Position numbers and translations under genes: made by a program. Below the pieces are notes generated by a model, which searched no databases, was not told the origin of the DNA, and was given only the letters and a program-made list of their open reading frames with translations. This document shows, piece by piece, positions 16,961 to 24,589 of a stretch of 64,000 bases of DNA; positions within the stretch are counted from its first letter, which is position 1; the number at the start of each line of letters is the position of its first letter. Source of the DNA: Alcaligenaceae bacterium (GTDB taxonomy: Bacteria; Pseudomonadota; Gammaproteobacteria; Burkholderiales; Burkholderiaceae_B); contig JACCES010000005.1 of NCBI GenBank assembly GCA_013416455.1, positions 62,001-126,000 on the forward strand. The letters are read 5' to 3'.

Positions 16961-17949
16961 TGCGTGTCGTGGTGGTGGGGGCCGGCGCCGTTGCGGAGGC
17001 ATTGGAAGCATTCCTGAGTGGCGGGTCGCTGATTTGTACCGTGGTGCCGGCCGAGCATGTGGCGGGGAACGCCGTTGTGCGGCAGGCCGATTGGATCATC
17101 GAGGCGGCGGGAGAGGACGTGCAGAGCAAGCGGGCCGCACTGGCCTCCATCGCGGCCGCTTCCCGGGGCGATTGCCTGGTGTCGTCCGATGCGTCCGTGC
17201 ATACGCGCGCCGAATTGCTGGAGGGGGCCGCCGCCTCCTTCATGGCGCGCCATGCCGTGGCGCATTTCTTCTTTCCCCTGGACCGTCTTGCATTGGTGGA
17301 GTGGGTGGCGGCCTCGGGTGAAGGGGTGGCGCCCATGGCCGTGGATGCGCAGGAGCGCCTGCGCCATGTGCTGGTTACCGGTTTGCGGCGTCAAGTGGTC
17401 GAATGTAAAGACCGGCCCGGCTATGTTGCCAATCGTCTGGGCTTTGCCGCCCTGGCTCAGGCCATGGCGCTGGCCGATGAGCATGGGCTGTCTCCGGCCC
17501 GCGCCGATTCGGCATTGACCCGGGTGCTGGGCTGGCCACGAACCGCGGCGTTCGGCACTGTCGACCTGATTGTGCCTTCCCTGTTCGCGAAACTGTCGCA
17601 GGCATTGGCGGACAGGCTGGCGCAAGATGATCCGCTGGCGCAAGCACTGCCTCGGGCACTCGCGTGGATTCAGCGCTTGGAGCGTTTCCCGGCGGGGGCG
17701 TTCTATCGCCGGAGCCAGAAGGGGCGGCCCCCGCTGGTCATCGATTTCCAGGATGGCGTCTATCGGGCGCCTTCCACGGAACCCCTGACGGATCACGAAG
17801 AAACCTATGCCGGGCACGTACGATCATGGGTGTCTGATTATCTGACTACGGTGGCGGGCCAGACGGGTTTGTCTGCGGAGCAGGTATGGGGGGTGATGGC
17901 GGGCAGCTACGGCTGGGCCGTGCCCGAAAACCATATGGGCCAGGCTTAG
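16957..17949 (+). CDS. short 3-hydroxyacyl-CoA dehydrogenase-like protein
   Basis: 330 residues (329 if ATG 16960 is used rather than GTG 16957). The N terminus VVVVGAGAVAEAL is a reduced Rossmann loop, and the segment that normally carries the NAD-selective acidic residue is shortened. The middle keeps family landmarks: IIEAAGEDVQSKRAAL, SSDAS, the catalytic-His region HAVAHFFFPLDRLALVEWV and KDRPGYVANRLGF. It may complement the hydratase at 3898, which lacks its dehydrogenase half. With a compressed NAD domain, an altered cofactor or a non-redox lyase role is also possible. It is the last gene of the array. Confidence 0.72.
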   Translation: MMRVVVVGAGAVAEALEAFLSGGSLICTVVPAEHVAGNAVVRQADWIIEAAGEDVQSKRAALASIAAASRGDCLVSSDASVHTRAELLEGAAASFMARHAVAHFFFPLDRLALVEWVAASGEGVAPMAVDAQERLRHVLVTGLRRQVVECKDRPGYVANRLGFAALAQAMALADEHGLSPARADSALTRVLGWPRTAAFGTVDLIVPSLFAKLSQALADRLAQDDPLAQALPRALAWIQRLERFPAGAFYRRSQKGRPPLVIDFQDGVYRAPSTEPLTDHEETYAGHVRSWVSDYLTTVAGQTGLSAEQVWGVMAGSYGWAVPENHMGQA

Positions 17950-18035
17950 GGCCAACAGGCCCTGGGCGGTATGCGGGCGGTTCGTCAGTCCCGGCCCGTA
18001 CTGCGCGGCCTTTGACGCATCGTGGCGGCCCCGGG

Positions 18036-19118
18036 CTATTCGTGCCGGGTGCGTTCCAGGAAGGTCTTGCGGTATGTGCGGGGGCTCATTCCCGTCCATG
18101 TGTGGAAAGCGCGGGTAAAGGCCCGCGTTTCCGAATAACCGACGATTTCTGAAATCCGCGCCACCGGCTGCCTGGTCCGGACGAGGTGCTGTATGGCCAC
18201 ATCGCGGCGGATGCCTTCAACGACGTTGCGGAACGATGTGCCTTCTTCCTTCAGGCGGCGCCGGAGCGTCTGCGGGCTGAGCCCGAGCACTTCGGCCATG
18301 TGCTCGAATTGAGGGAAACTCAGCTGTGAGGATTTGGTCGCCAGGACATAAGAGCGGATCTTGCGCCCGTAGCTGCTCTCGTCCGAAGGCACCACCATGA
18401 AGCCCAACGGCGCGAGCGCCAGCATCGATTTCAGCTCCGGCTTGCTGCGAACGATGGGCGTGGTCAGGAGTTCGCGCGAGAATACGAAGCGGGTCACCTG
18501 CTGGTCGAATAGATGCGTGGTCGGAAACATATAGCGGAATTCCTCGACACGGTCATCAGGGCGGGAATAGTGGAACCGCGCCTCCTGGATGGGGATCTTG
18601 CGCCCCGCGAGCCAACAGATCAGCCGATACCAGATTGACAGCCAGAACTCCAGGAAATAATTGTGGGGGTCGAGATCGGGCCTTGCAAACACCACTTCAA
18701 AAATAAGCTGATCGCCTTTCTCGACTTCGATCAATTGCATCCTGATGTCGTCGGTGAACAGGTTGTAGTAGAGGATGCCTTTGCTCAGTGCGCGGCCGAT
18801 CGAAACTTCGTGGATGATGAGGTGGCACATCATGGCGAAGGTGCCGGGCTTGCAGCGGTGCTGGGTGAACCCCATGAACTCGTCGTCCAGTGTCAGCCAT
18901 ACCTGTTGTACCAGGTGGGCAAGCTTTTCGGACGGGCCCCGCCAGCCAGGCGTGTTCAGCTCTTCTTTGGACAGGCCGCTTTGTTGCAGGAGATAGTCGA
19001 CCTTCAAGCCGTAGCGTTCTGCGCCCCGCAGGGTTTCCTTGAAATAATGTGCGCAGGATGTTGCCAAGAATGGACTCCCGATGCCGCGGCGCTTTACGAG
19101 CCGCAAACATGAATGCAT
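18036..19118 (-). CDS. AraC-family transcriptional regulator
   Basis: Up to 360 residues. The N-terminal two thirds resemble the arabinose-binding-like domain of the OruR/ArgR-type AraC subgroup (DYLLQQSGLSKEEL, GRALSKGILYYNLFTDDIR). The C terminus is a double helix-turn-helix (MAEVLGLSPQTLRRRLKEEGTSF and ISEIVGYSETRAFTRAFHTW, ending GMSPRTYRK). ATG 19118 has a poor ribosome site; TTG 19067 has GGGAG 7 bases upstream and would give 343 residues, closer to the family norm. It converges on the F420/LIV array and is the best candidate regulator for it; a MITE-like element abuts its 5' end. Confidence 0.88.
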   Translation of the reverse strand: MHSCLRLVKRRGIGSPFLATSCAHYFKETLRGAERYGLKVDYLLQQSGLSKEELNTPGWRGPSEKLAHLVQQVWLTLDDEFMGFTQHRCKPGTFAMMCHLIIHEVSIGRALSKGILYYNLFTDDIRMQLIEVEKGDQLIFEVVFARPDLDPHNYFLEFWLSIWYRLICWLAGRKIPIQEARFHYSRPDDRVEEFRYMFPTTHLFDQQVTRFVFSRELLTTPIVRSKPELKSMLALAPLGFMVVPSDESSYGRKIRSYVLATKSSQLSFPQFEHMAEVLGLSPQTLRRRLKEEGTSFRNVVEGIRRDVAIQHLVRTRQPVARISEIVGYSETRAFTRAFHTWTGMSPRTYRKTFLERTRHE

Positions 19119-19125
19119 TTATATG

Positions 19126-19298
19126 TAGGGCCTGTTCACGCTAAAAGGTGACCTGCCAGCCCGCAGGGTGAGTGCGTAAACACGCGTCTGCCTGCGTTGC
19201 AAATGCTCGCCGTGGGCCCGCCACGGCTGCGCTTTGCGCCTTGTCATCCACCTGTTTGCGTACTCATGCAAGGCACCTTTTAGCGTGAACAGGCCCTA
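19126..19298. mobile_element. MITE-like inverted-repeat element, copy 1
   Basis: 173-base element with 25-base perfect terminal inverted repeats starting TAGGGCCTGTTCACGCT. It encodes no protein. The core contains TGCGTTGCAAATGCTCG and a perfect hairpin GCCGTGG/CCACGGC. The right part aligns with 29510-29654. No clear target-site duplication is visible. It lies directly between the AraC gene start and the kinase operon end. Confidence 0.75.
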
Positions 19299-19391
19299 GT
19301 CTGGTGTCGAAGTACGAGCAGGACCCTTGGACGTCCCATCATATCAGGCGTTGGCCACGAGCCTGAGTACGAATATTGTCACTTCGACGCC

Positions 19392-19411
19392 GGCGGGCCT
19401 TAAGGCCCGCC
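19392..19411 (-). terminator. perfect 20-base palindrome after the kinase gene
   Basis: GGCGGGCCTT/AAGGCCCGCC lies 27 bases beyond the stop of the minus-strand kinase gene. No T-run follows, so it may end transcription weakly or protect the 3' end. The rest of 19299-19437 shows nothing else. Confidence 0.4.
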
Positions 19412-19437
19412 GCAGCATTCCGCAGGGGGAAGGGCCA

Positions 19438-20820
19438 TCACACCCATGACCGCCCATGGCGGGCATCGATGAATGTCCGCGGATTACCGACTTGCCCGCC
19501 CTTGAGCATGACTTCCACGCCGTCCAGGCCGGCGTCGTGCGACAAGAGACGGCACAGGCGGCCGCCGCCGCGGGCATTGGCGACGATTTCCAGGGCGTAG
19601 GCGTCGCTCAGGCGCATCGCGTGGCTGGCCGTATCGCCGCCGGCAAGGACGATGCGCCGCAAGCCGAAGCGCTTGACGGCGGTCTGGGCCAGACGCGAAT
19701 ACAACTCGCCGATGGCGCGCGCGACGGCATCGGGGGCGATGCGATGTTCCCGCACATGGGCCTGGGTCCGGGCCAGGTTCTGATCCTGGGCGCCATGCGC
19801 GGTGTACAACACCACGTCGGAGTTCATGGAGAATTCCCGGTCGAGCAGGGCGGTCAGGTCGGCGGTGGCCTGTTCCACGCCACCAGGCCGCAACAAGCCG
19901 ATGACGTCCACTTGGTGAGCGGACCAGCCGGCGTCCAGGGCGGCTTGCAGCTGCGCTTCGTTCAATTGGGCCGCGCTGCCGGAAAGCACCAGCATGCGTT
20001 CGACATCCCGCGGCGGCGGCGGGCGGCGGGCATGGCCCGCCCGTGTGCGCAAGCTGCGGCCCAGCCCTTCGGCCAGGCCCTGGGCGGCAATGCTGTACAC
20101 GGGCGCCTTCCCGCCCTCGTTCAGCAGCAATTGCGCGATCGCATCCAGATCGCCGTTGTGCAGCGTGTCGAAAACCACGGCCCCCGGATGATGGGCAATG
20201 GCGCGCTGCCAGGCGACGTTCAGCGAATCGGGCCCGCCCTGCACGGACGTGACGTCGACCAGCCCGATCGGCAATGCGGTCTGTTCGGCCAGGTGCCGCC
20301 GCAAGTCGGCCTCGCGCATGGGCGTGGATGGATGGTTGGCCATGCTGGGATGGCGGTCCAGACGTTCGACGCTGGTTCCCGACCTGGCGAAATGGTTTCC
20401 GAACACGGTATATCTGCCGAACTCCGGGGCCCCCACCACCACTGGCACAGGCTGTTCGCCGAATACCTCGCGACCCAGCTCTATGGCCACGCCGATGCTT
20501 CCCATGGTGGGAGATGAATCGAAAGTGGAGCAGACTTTGTATTGAATCTGCCGGCTTCCCAGCCGTTCGAACAGTTGCAGGGCAGGCAGAATCTCGGCCC
20601 GCATTGCCCGCGGGGTCAATGATCGGCCGATACCGGCGATGCCAATGACATCCAGCGACGGCGCATGCCGGCGCAGGAGCGCTTCGTCGGGTGTATCGAA
20701 AAACAGCAGCGCCCGCAGGCCGGCTTCGTGGAAACCCGCCAGATGAGCCGTGGCGCCTGTGAAGTCATCACCGTAGAAGCAGATGGGAGCGGTATGCCCT
20801 GGCATGAGATTTCGAACCAT
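19438..20820 (-). CDS. four-carbon acid sugar kinase family (DUF1537) protein
   Basis: 460-residue two-domain kinase. The N-terminal domain has YGDDFTGATA near residue 18 and VCSTFDSSPTMGSIG; the C-terminal nucleotide domain has VLAGGDTASHAM and LKGGQVGNPRTF. Established knowledge: this family phosphorylates acid sugars such as threonate, erythronate and 3-oxo-isoapionate. ATG 20820 is used; ATG 20805 also fits and neither has a strong ribosome site. It is downstream of the repeat protein at 20851 and opposite a LysR gene and a RuBisCO-like gene, an arrangement recalling the kinase + RuBisCO-like pair of isoapionate breakdown. Confidence 0.85.
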   Translation of the reverse strand: MVRNLMPGHTAPICFYGDDFTGATAHLAGFHEAGLRALLFFDTPDEALLRRHAPSLDVIGIAGIGRSLTPRAMRAEILPALQLFERLGSRQIQYKVCSTFDSSPTMGSIGVAIELGREVFGEQPVPVVVGAPEFGRYTVFGNHFARSGTSVERLDRHPSMANHPSTPMREADLRRHLAEQTALPIGLVDVTSVQGGPDSLNVAWQRAIAHHPGAVVFDTLHNGDLDAIAQLLLNEGGKAPVYSIAAQGLAEGLGRSLRTRAGHARRPPPPRDVERMLVLSGSAAQLNEAQLQAALDAGWSAHQVDVIGLLRPGGVEQATADLTALLDREFSMNSDVVLYTAHGAQDQNLARTQAHVREHRIAPDAVARAIGELYSRLAQTAVKRFGLRRIVLAGGDTASHAMRLSDAYALEIVANARGGGRLCRLLSHDAGLDGVEVMLKGGQVGNPRTFIDARHGRSWV

Positions 20821-20850
20821 TCGAGACAATAGGGTCGACGAAGGCCGGGC

Positions 20851-21678
20851 TCAAAGTAGCGCCCATTGACGCAGGCGGTGTCCGGCGGGTTCCCCGACAC
20901 GGCATCCGAGCGCGGCGGCTGTGCGGTTGACCGCCGAAACGATGCCATCCATGTAGACGGAGCGCGCATCGCCGATGCGGGCGGATGCGGCGGAAACGGT
21001 GAATGCGGCGATCCCGCGTTCGTCCAGCGCGGGCAGGCGCGTGTAGCCGGCGTTCTCGATGCCGCCGCCCGCGTCGCTGTATACGGCGGCAAAGCCATCC
21101 GTGCGCAGCGCCATGGCGGGCTTGCCGCCCACGAGGGCGCCATGCGATCCGGTCACGATGATCTGGCCGGCATCTTCGGGGCCGACCAGCGATGCTGAAT
21201 CAAGCAGCACGATACGGCGGCGGCCGCCTTCCACTGTTTCTTCCGTTCGCGTTTCTTCCAGCGGCGCGGGCGTTGCGCGGTGCCAGGGCGCCCGTTTCAG
21301 CTGTTCGGCCGCCTGGCGGCAGGCCATGCCGATAACGACGCCGGCATTCAGCGCCAGCGGGTTGGCGTGGCTGATGCGGCCGCGTTCGAGCATGTCGTCG
21401 GCGTCGCCGATGCGGCATGATGTGCTGGCCACCGTGGCCGCCGCCACACCCCCGGCCTGCAGGTAATCCAGTGAAGCAATGCCGGCTTCGTCCTTGCCTA
21501 TGCCGGCATCATGAAACACCACGGCCCGCACTTGCCCTTTGGCGGCGCAGTATCCCGGGTAAATGCCGCCATGCGAACCGGAAACGATGACGGCGCCCGC
21601 CGCGCCGGACGGCAGGCTGGTGATGGTGGCCGCGGTCAATACCGGTATGTCGTCACCCATGGGGCGGGAAGTATTCAT
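20851..21678 (-). CDS. unrecognised protein with two internal repeats, kinase-linked
   Basis: 275 residues, no family recognised. It is built of two repeats, about residues 29-107 and 172-253. Each starts with a strand and a GSHG motif (34-37 and 177-180), then a segment ending in DAG (HDAGIGKDEAG; SDAGGGIENAG), a GVAAATV/GIAAFTV strand, an A/S-rich RIGDA motif and a final I-S-x-x-N stretch. The DAGxG and RIGDA repeats suggest a pseudo-symmetric alpha/beta enzyme with paired active-site loops. No signal peptide or membrane segment. ATG 21678 has GAGGAG about 7 bases upstream. It begins the operon with the acid-sugar kinase, so it probably acts on an acid sugar; a lactonase, isomerase or aldolase role cannot be separated by eye. 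Confidence 0.8.
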   Translation of the reverse strand: MNTSRPMGDDIPVLTAATITSLPSGAAGAVIVSGSHGGIYPGYCAAKGQVRAVVFHDAGIGKDEAGIASLDYLQAGGVAAATVASTSCRIGDADDMLERGRISHANPLALNAGVVIGMACRQAAEQLKRAPWHRATPAPLEETRTEETVEGGRRRIVLLDSASLVGPEDAGQIIVTGSHGALVGGKPAMALRTDGFAAVYSDAGGGIENAGYTRLPALDERGIAAFTVSAASARIGDARSVYMDGIVSAVNRTAAALGCRVGEPAGHRLRQWALL

Positions 21679-21865
21679 CAGGCGCTCCTCGTTCGAACAG
21701 GCAACAGCATAGAAAAACCGGCCCGGTCGTACAAGCAACATTTTCACTGGCCGCTGTGAGTAATTTTCCGCGATCAGGACACTGGACCGGTTTGCGGCGG
21801 CTTACCTATACTTCATCCGACGCCCCGCGGGCCGCGGGCATTCCCTTCAATCACCGATACCAGCA
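21679..21865. promoter_or_regulatory. divergent promoter region, repeat protein operon / lysR
   Basis: 187 bases between the minus-strand operon (start 21678) and the plus-strand LysR gene (start 21866), the classical LysR arrangement. It holds the short palindrome ACCGGCCCGGT at about 21717 and an A/T-rich TTTTCAC... segment near 21740. No operator can be defined with certainty. Confidence 0.45.
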
Positions 21866-22795
21866 ATGGCCAAACTTCCGTCGTTCACCGCTTTGCGGGC
21901 TTTCGAGGCAGCCGTAAGGCACAGAAGCATGAGCAAAGCGGCCGAGGAACTGTCCGTCACGCACAGCGCGATCAGCAAGCAGATCCAGTATCTGGAACAG
22001 GAGCTGGGCACCGCGCTGCTGCAGCGCCTGCCCCGCTCGGTCGAGCCCACGGAAGCGGGGATGCGGCTGGCCGCTCCGCTGGCCGCCGCCTTCAGCTTGA
22101 TGGAAACCGGCATTGCACAGGTACGGCCCGGCCCGCTTGCCTTGTCCTGCTCGGTGAGCCTGATGACCCGTTGGCTGATACCGCGCCTGTCCCGCTTTCA
22201 AGCCGACAGCAGGGGGATCAATCTCAGGCTTTCCGCGGCGCATGGGCCCATCGATCTGGTCAGGGAAGGCATTGATCTTGCACTGCGCAACGATGTGATT
22301 TCCCCGCCGGACGACATCATCGTCAAGCGGCTTGCCCCCGAACTGGTGGGCCCGGTGTGTTCGCCGGAGTACTTTCATTCGCACTGTCTGGAGACCCTGG
22401 ATGACTTGCGCGCGGCGCGCATTCTTACCAATGCTTCGCGTCCGGGCGCGTGGGCCGAGTGGCTGGAACTGATGAACTGGCGGAACGCGCCGCTGGAAGG
22501 GCACGAAACCTATGCGCATTTCCATCTGGCCATTCAATCCGCTTCAATGGGGCTGGGGGTTGCCATGTCCCCCAGCCTTCTCGTCGCCGATGATCTGCTG
22601 GCGGGGCGCCTGGTCGCGCCCTTCGGCTTCGTCAAGGCCAGAAGGCATCTGGAGCTATGGATGACGGACCAGGTCCGGCGCCGCGAGGAAGTCAAGGCGT
22701 TTGCACTGTGGCTGCAGGAAGAAACCGCCGCCACGCACTCCAGCCTGTCCGGCTACGTGCGCCCGTCGTTGGCCCGCCGGGAGGGCCGCCCATAA
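21866..22795 (+). CDS. LysR-family regulator (GcvA-like)
   Basis: 309 residues with the N-terminal winged helix-turn-helix (FTALRAFEAAVRHRSMSKAAEELSVTHSAISKQI, here only the pattern is noted) and a C-terminal effector domain with LALSCSVSLMTRWLIPRL and GLGVAMSPSLLV, typical of the GcvA branch. It probably controls the divergent kinase operon and the RuBisCO-like gene that follows 194 bases downstream. The effector is likely a pathway acid sugar. Confidence 0.9.
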   Translation: MAKLPSFTALRAFEAAVRHRSMSKAAEELSVTHSAISKQIQYLEQELGTALLQRLPRSVEPTEAGMRLAAPLAAAFSLMETGIAQVRPGPLALSCSVSLMTRWLIPRLSRFQADSRGINLRLSAAHGPIDLVREGIDLALRNDVISPPDDIIVKRLAPELVGPVCSPEYFHSHCLETLDDLRAARILTNASRPGAWAEWLELMNWRNAPLEGHETYAHFHLAIQSASMGLGVAMSPSLLVADDLLAGRLVAPFGFVKARRHLELWMTDQVRRREEVKAFALWLQEETAATHSSLSGYVRPSLARREGRP

Positions 22796-22833
22796 GCCCG
22801 TTCATGCTGAAAGACATCTTGGCGTGAGCGGGC
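22796..22833. repeat. imperfect palindrome, likely MITE-end relic or hairpin
   Basis: GCCCGTTCATGCTGAAAGA and TCTTGGCGTGAGCGGGC form a near-complete hairpin with G-U pairs directly after the lysR stop. Both arms resemble the element ends GCCTGTTCACGCTAAAAG found at 19126 and 36155. It could be a minimal, diverged copy, now possibly acting as a 3' hairpin for the lysR transcript. Confidence 0.45.
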
Positions 22834-22989
22834 CCCAGGTGCGGCGGGCCACGACCTGTTCCTTCCAGAAACATCGCCTCGCCAAAAACTCGTTTGTCAC
22901 GGCACCACCGGTAAGCCAGAATCAGGATATGCGCAGTGGCCACGCGCCACTCATCATTCACGACTATCCGGATTCTCCAAGCCTTGCAC

Positions 22990-24258
22990 ATGACAGAACG
23001 TTTTCGCGCCTGGTACCTGCTTGAAACGTCACACGATGTTGGCCTCGTCGCCGAAATTCTGGCCGGCGAACAGTCCACCGCGAAGGGTGTGCGCCTGCCC
23101 GGCGACACGGGTGACGAGATCCATGAACGATATGGCGCCCGTATCGAATCGATCGAGCTTCTCGATGAATCGGCGCGCCCCAGCCTGCCCAGCCGCGAAC
23201 AGGGCGGGGGCGTCTGCCGGCGAGCGGAAGTCTGCCTGTCCTGGCCCGTCCATAATGTCGGCGCGTCTCTGCCCATTCTGTGGGTCACGCTGCTGGGCAA
23301 CCAGGTCGGCATGCGCCAGCTGAGCGGAATCCGCCTGCGCCGCCTGGAGCTTCCGGCTTCCTTCGTGCGCAGCTGTCCGCTGCCGCAGTTCGGCATCCAC
23401 GGCACCCGCCGGCTGACGGGTGTGTACGGCCGCCCCCTGATCGGATGCATCGTCAAGCCGAACATCGGGCTGACCCCGGAACAGACGGCGGGCGCCGTCC
23501 GCGAACTGGCGGCGTCCGGAATCGATTTCATCAAGGATGATGAACTGATCGCGAGCCCGCCGTATTCGCCGCTGGCGGCGCGGGTCGCGGCGGTCATGCC
23601 GGTCATCGACGAAATTGCGCAAGGCACCGGGCGCAAGGTCATGTATGCGTTCAATATTACCGATGAGTACGACCAGATGCTGCGGCACCACGATACCGTG
23701 CTGGCCGCCGGGGGGACTTGCGTGATGGTGGATATCAACGGTGTGGGCCTGTCCGGACTGGCCAGCCTGAGGCGGCATTGCCAGCTGCCCATCCATGGCC
23801 ATCGGGCGGGCTGGGCCATGTTTACGCGAAGCCCGGCCCTGGGCATGGATTTCCAGCCCTACCAGGCCATACATCGCCTGGCGGGGGTCGATCACCTGCA
23901 TGTCAGCGGCCTGGGGGGAAAATTCTGGGAAGACTTCGACACGGTGCTGTCGTCGGCCCGCCATTGCCTGACGCCGCTATCATCCGGACCCGGCCGCGAC
24001 GATCGGGCCATGCCGGTATTCTCGGGCGGGTCCACCATTCATCAGGCCGCGCCGACCTTCCATGGCGCGGGCACGGCGGATCTGATCTATACCTGCGGCA
24101 CGGGCATCATGGGCCACCCCGTGGACCTCGCCTCCGGCTGCCGCAGCATGCGGCAGGCCTGGGAGGCCGCTTTGCAGGGAATTCCCTTGAGGCACTATGC
24201 GAAAACCCATCCTGAACTGGCCGCCGCCCTGAGCGGCAGGCGGGACCCGGTCCATTGA
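22990..24258 (+). CDS. RuBisCO-like protein
   Basis: 422-residue form IV-type RuBisCO homologue. It keeps the Mg/carbamate cluster Lys182-Asp184-Glu185 in GIDFIKDDE, Asn104, Lys156 in IVKPNIG, His271-Arg272 in GHRAGW, His304 and the loop-6 Lys311 in SGLGGKF, but Asn158 replaces the second catalytic Lys (Lys177 in plant numbering). Enolisation chemistry on a phosphorylated sugar acid is therefore expected, CO2 fixation is not. ATG 22990 begins at the conserved MTERFRAWYLLET; upstream codons are not family-like. With the acid-sugar kinase it resembles the 3-oxo-isoapionate-4-phosphate transcarboxylase/hydrolase arrangement, but the substrate is inferred only. Confidence 0.88.
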   Translation: MTERFRAWYLLETSHDVGLVAEILAGEQSTAKGVRLPGDTGDEIHERYGARIESIELLDESARPSLPSREQGGGVCRRAEVCLSWPVHNVGASLPILWVTLLGNQVGMRQLSGIRLRRLELPASFVRSCPLPQFGIHGTRRLTGVYGRPLIGCIVKPNIGLTPEQTAGAVRELAASGIDFIKDDELIASPPYSPLAARVAAVMPVIDEIAQGTGRKVMYAFNITDEYDQMLRHHDTVLAAGGTCVMVDINGVGLSGLASLRRHCQLPIHGHRAGWAMFTRSPALGMDFQPYQAIHRLAGVDHLHVSGLGGKFWEDFDTVLSSARHCLTPLSSGPGRDDRAMPVFSGGSTIHQAAPTFHGAGTADLIYTCGTGIMGHPVDLASGCRSMRQAWEAALQGIPLRHYAKTHPELAAALSGRRDPVH

Positions 24259-24295
24259 TGTGAGGTAAATGCACATTTTTCTGAAAAAAACTGCA

Positions 24296-24324
24296 TTGCG
24301 CCGGGCTTTTCATGCCTGGATAAT
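24296..24324 (+). promoter_or_regulatory. candidate promoter for the Bug gene at 24590
   Basis: TTGCGC, a 17-base spacer and GATAAT (five of six matches to the -10 consensus). The leader would be about 260 bases and would include the repeat core. By-eye assignment. Confidence 0.35.
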
Positions 24325-24439
24325 GAAGCATCGGGAGCGGGCCGGAAGACGCCCGCCGGTCTGAAAAAAAGTCTCGCAACCCAAAGGGGGGCTCTGAACA
24401 ACCCGTCGCAGCGCATGCATCCCCGGATTCGGGCGGTCT

Positions 24440-24500
24440 GCCGCGTTGCAAATGCTCGCAATAGCTGCGGCTATCGCTGTGCCTTGCGCCTTGCCGCCTA
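24440..24500. repeat. MITE-core-related segment with hairpin
   Basis: GCGTTGCAAATGCTCGC is followed by a hairpin (GCAATAGC/GCTATCGC) and CCTTGCGCCTTGCCG, in the order seen at 19190-19245 and 29550-29605. The hairpin arms differ in sequence but are kept as a stem, suggesting selection for structure. No TAGGGCC ends are found here. Confidence 0.5.
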
Positions 24501-24589
24501 CCTTGGTGCCCGCATGCACCTCGGATTCGCCAACCAGGGCGCCTGTTTACCGCTCGAATTATTCATAGCTTCCCAAGGAGGAGTGTTCA

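Larger units (their letters stand above)
24259..24589. other. 331-base intergenic region with hairpin, promoter and repeat core
   Basis: Three things are visible. An AT-rich inverted repeat ATGCA...TGCAT (24269-24296) with internal TTTTT/AAAAA could end the RuBisCO-like transcript. A promoter candidate follows at 24296-24324. From about 24440 to 24500 there is a segment related to the core of the MITE-like elements. AAGGAGGA just before 24590 is the ribosome site of the next gene. Confidence 0.55.

Noticed and set aside
22990-24258. True CO2-fixing RuBisCO
   Set aside because: Catalytic Lys177 equivalent is Asn, no small-subunit or phosphoribulokinase gene is present, and the context is acid-sugar breakdown.
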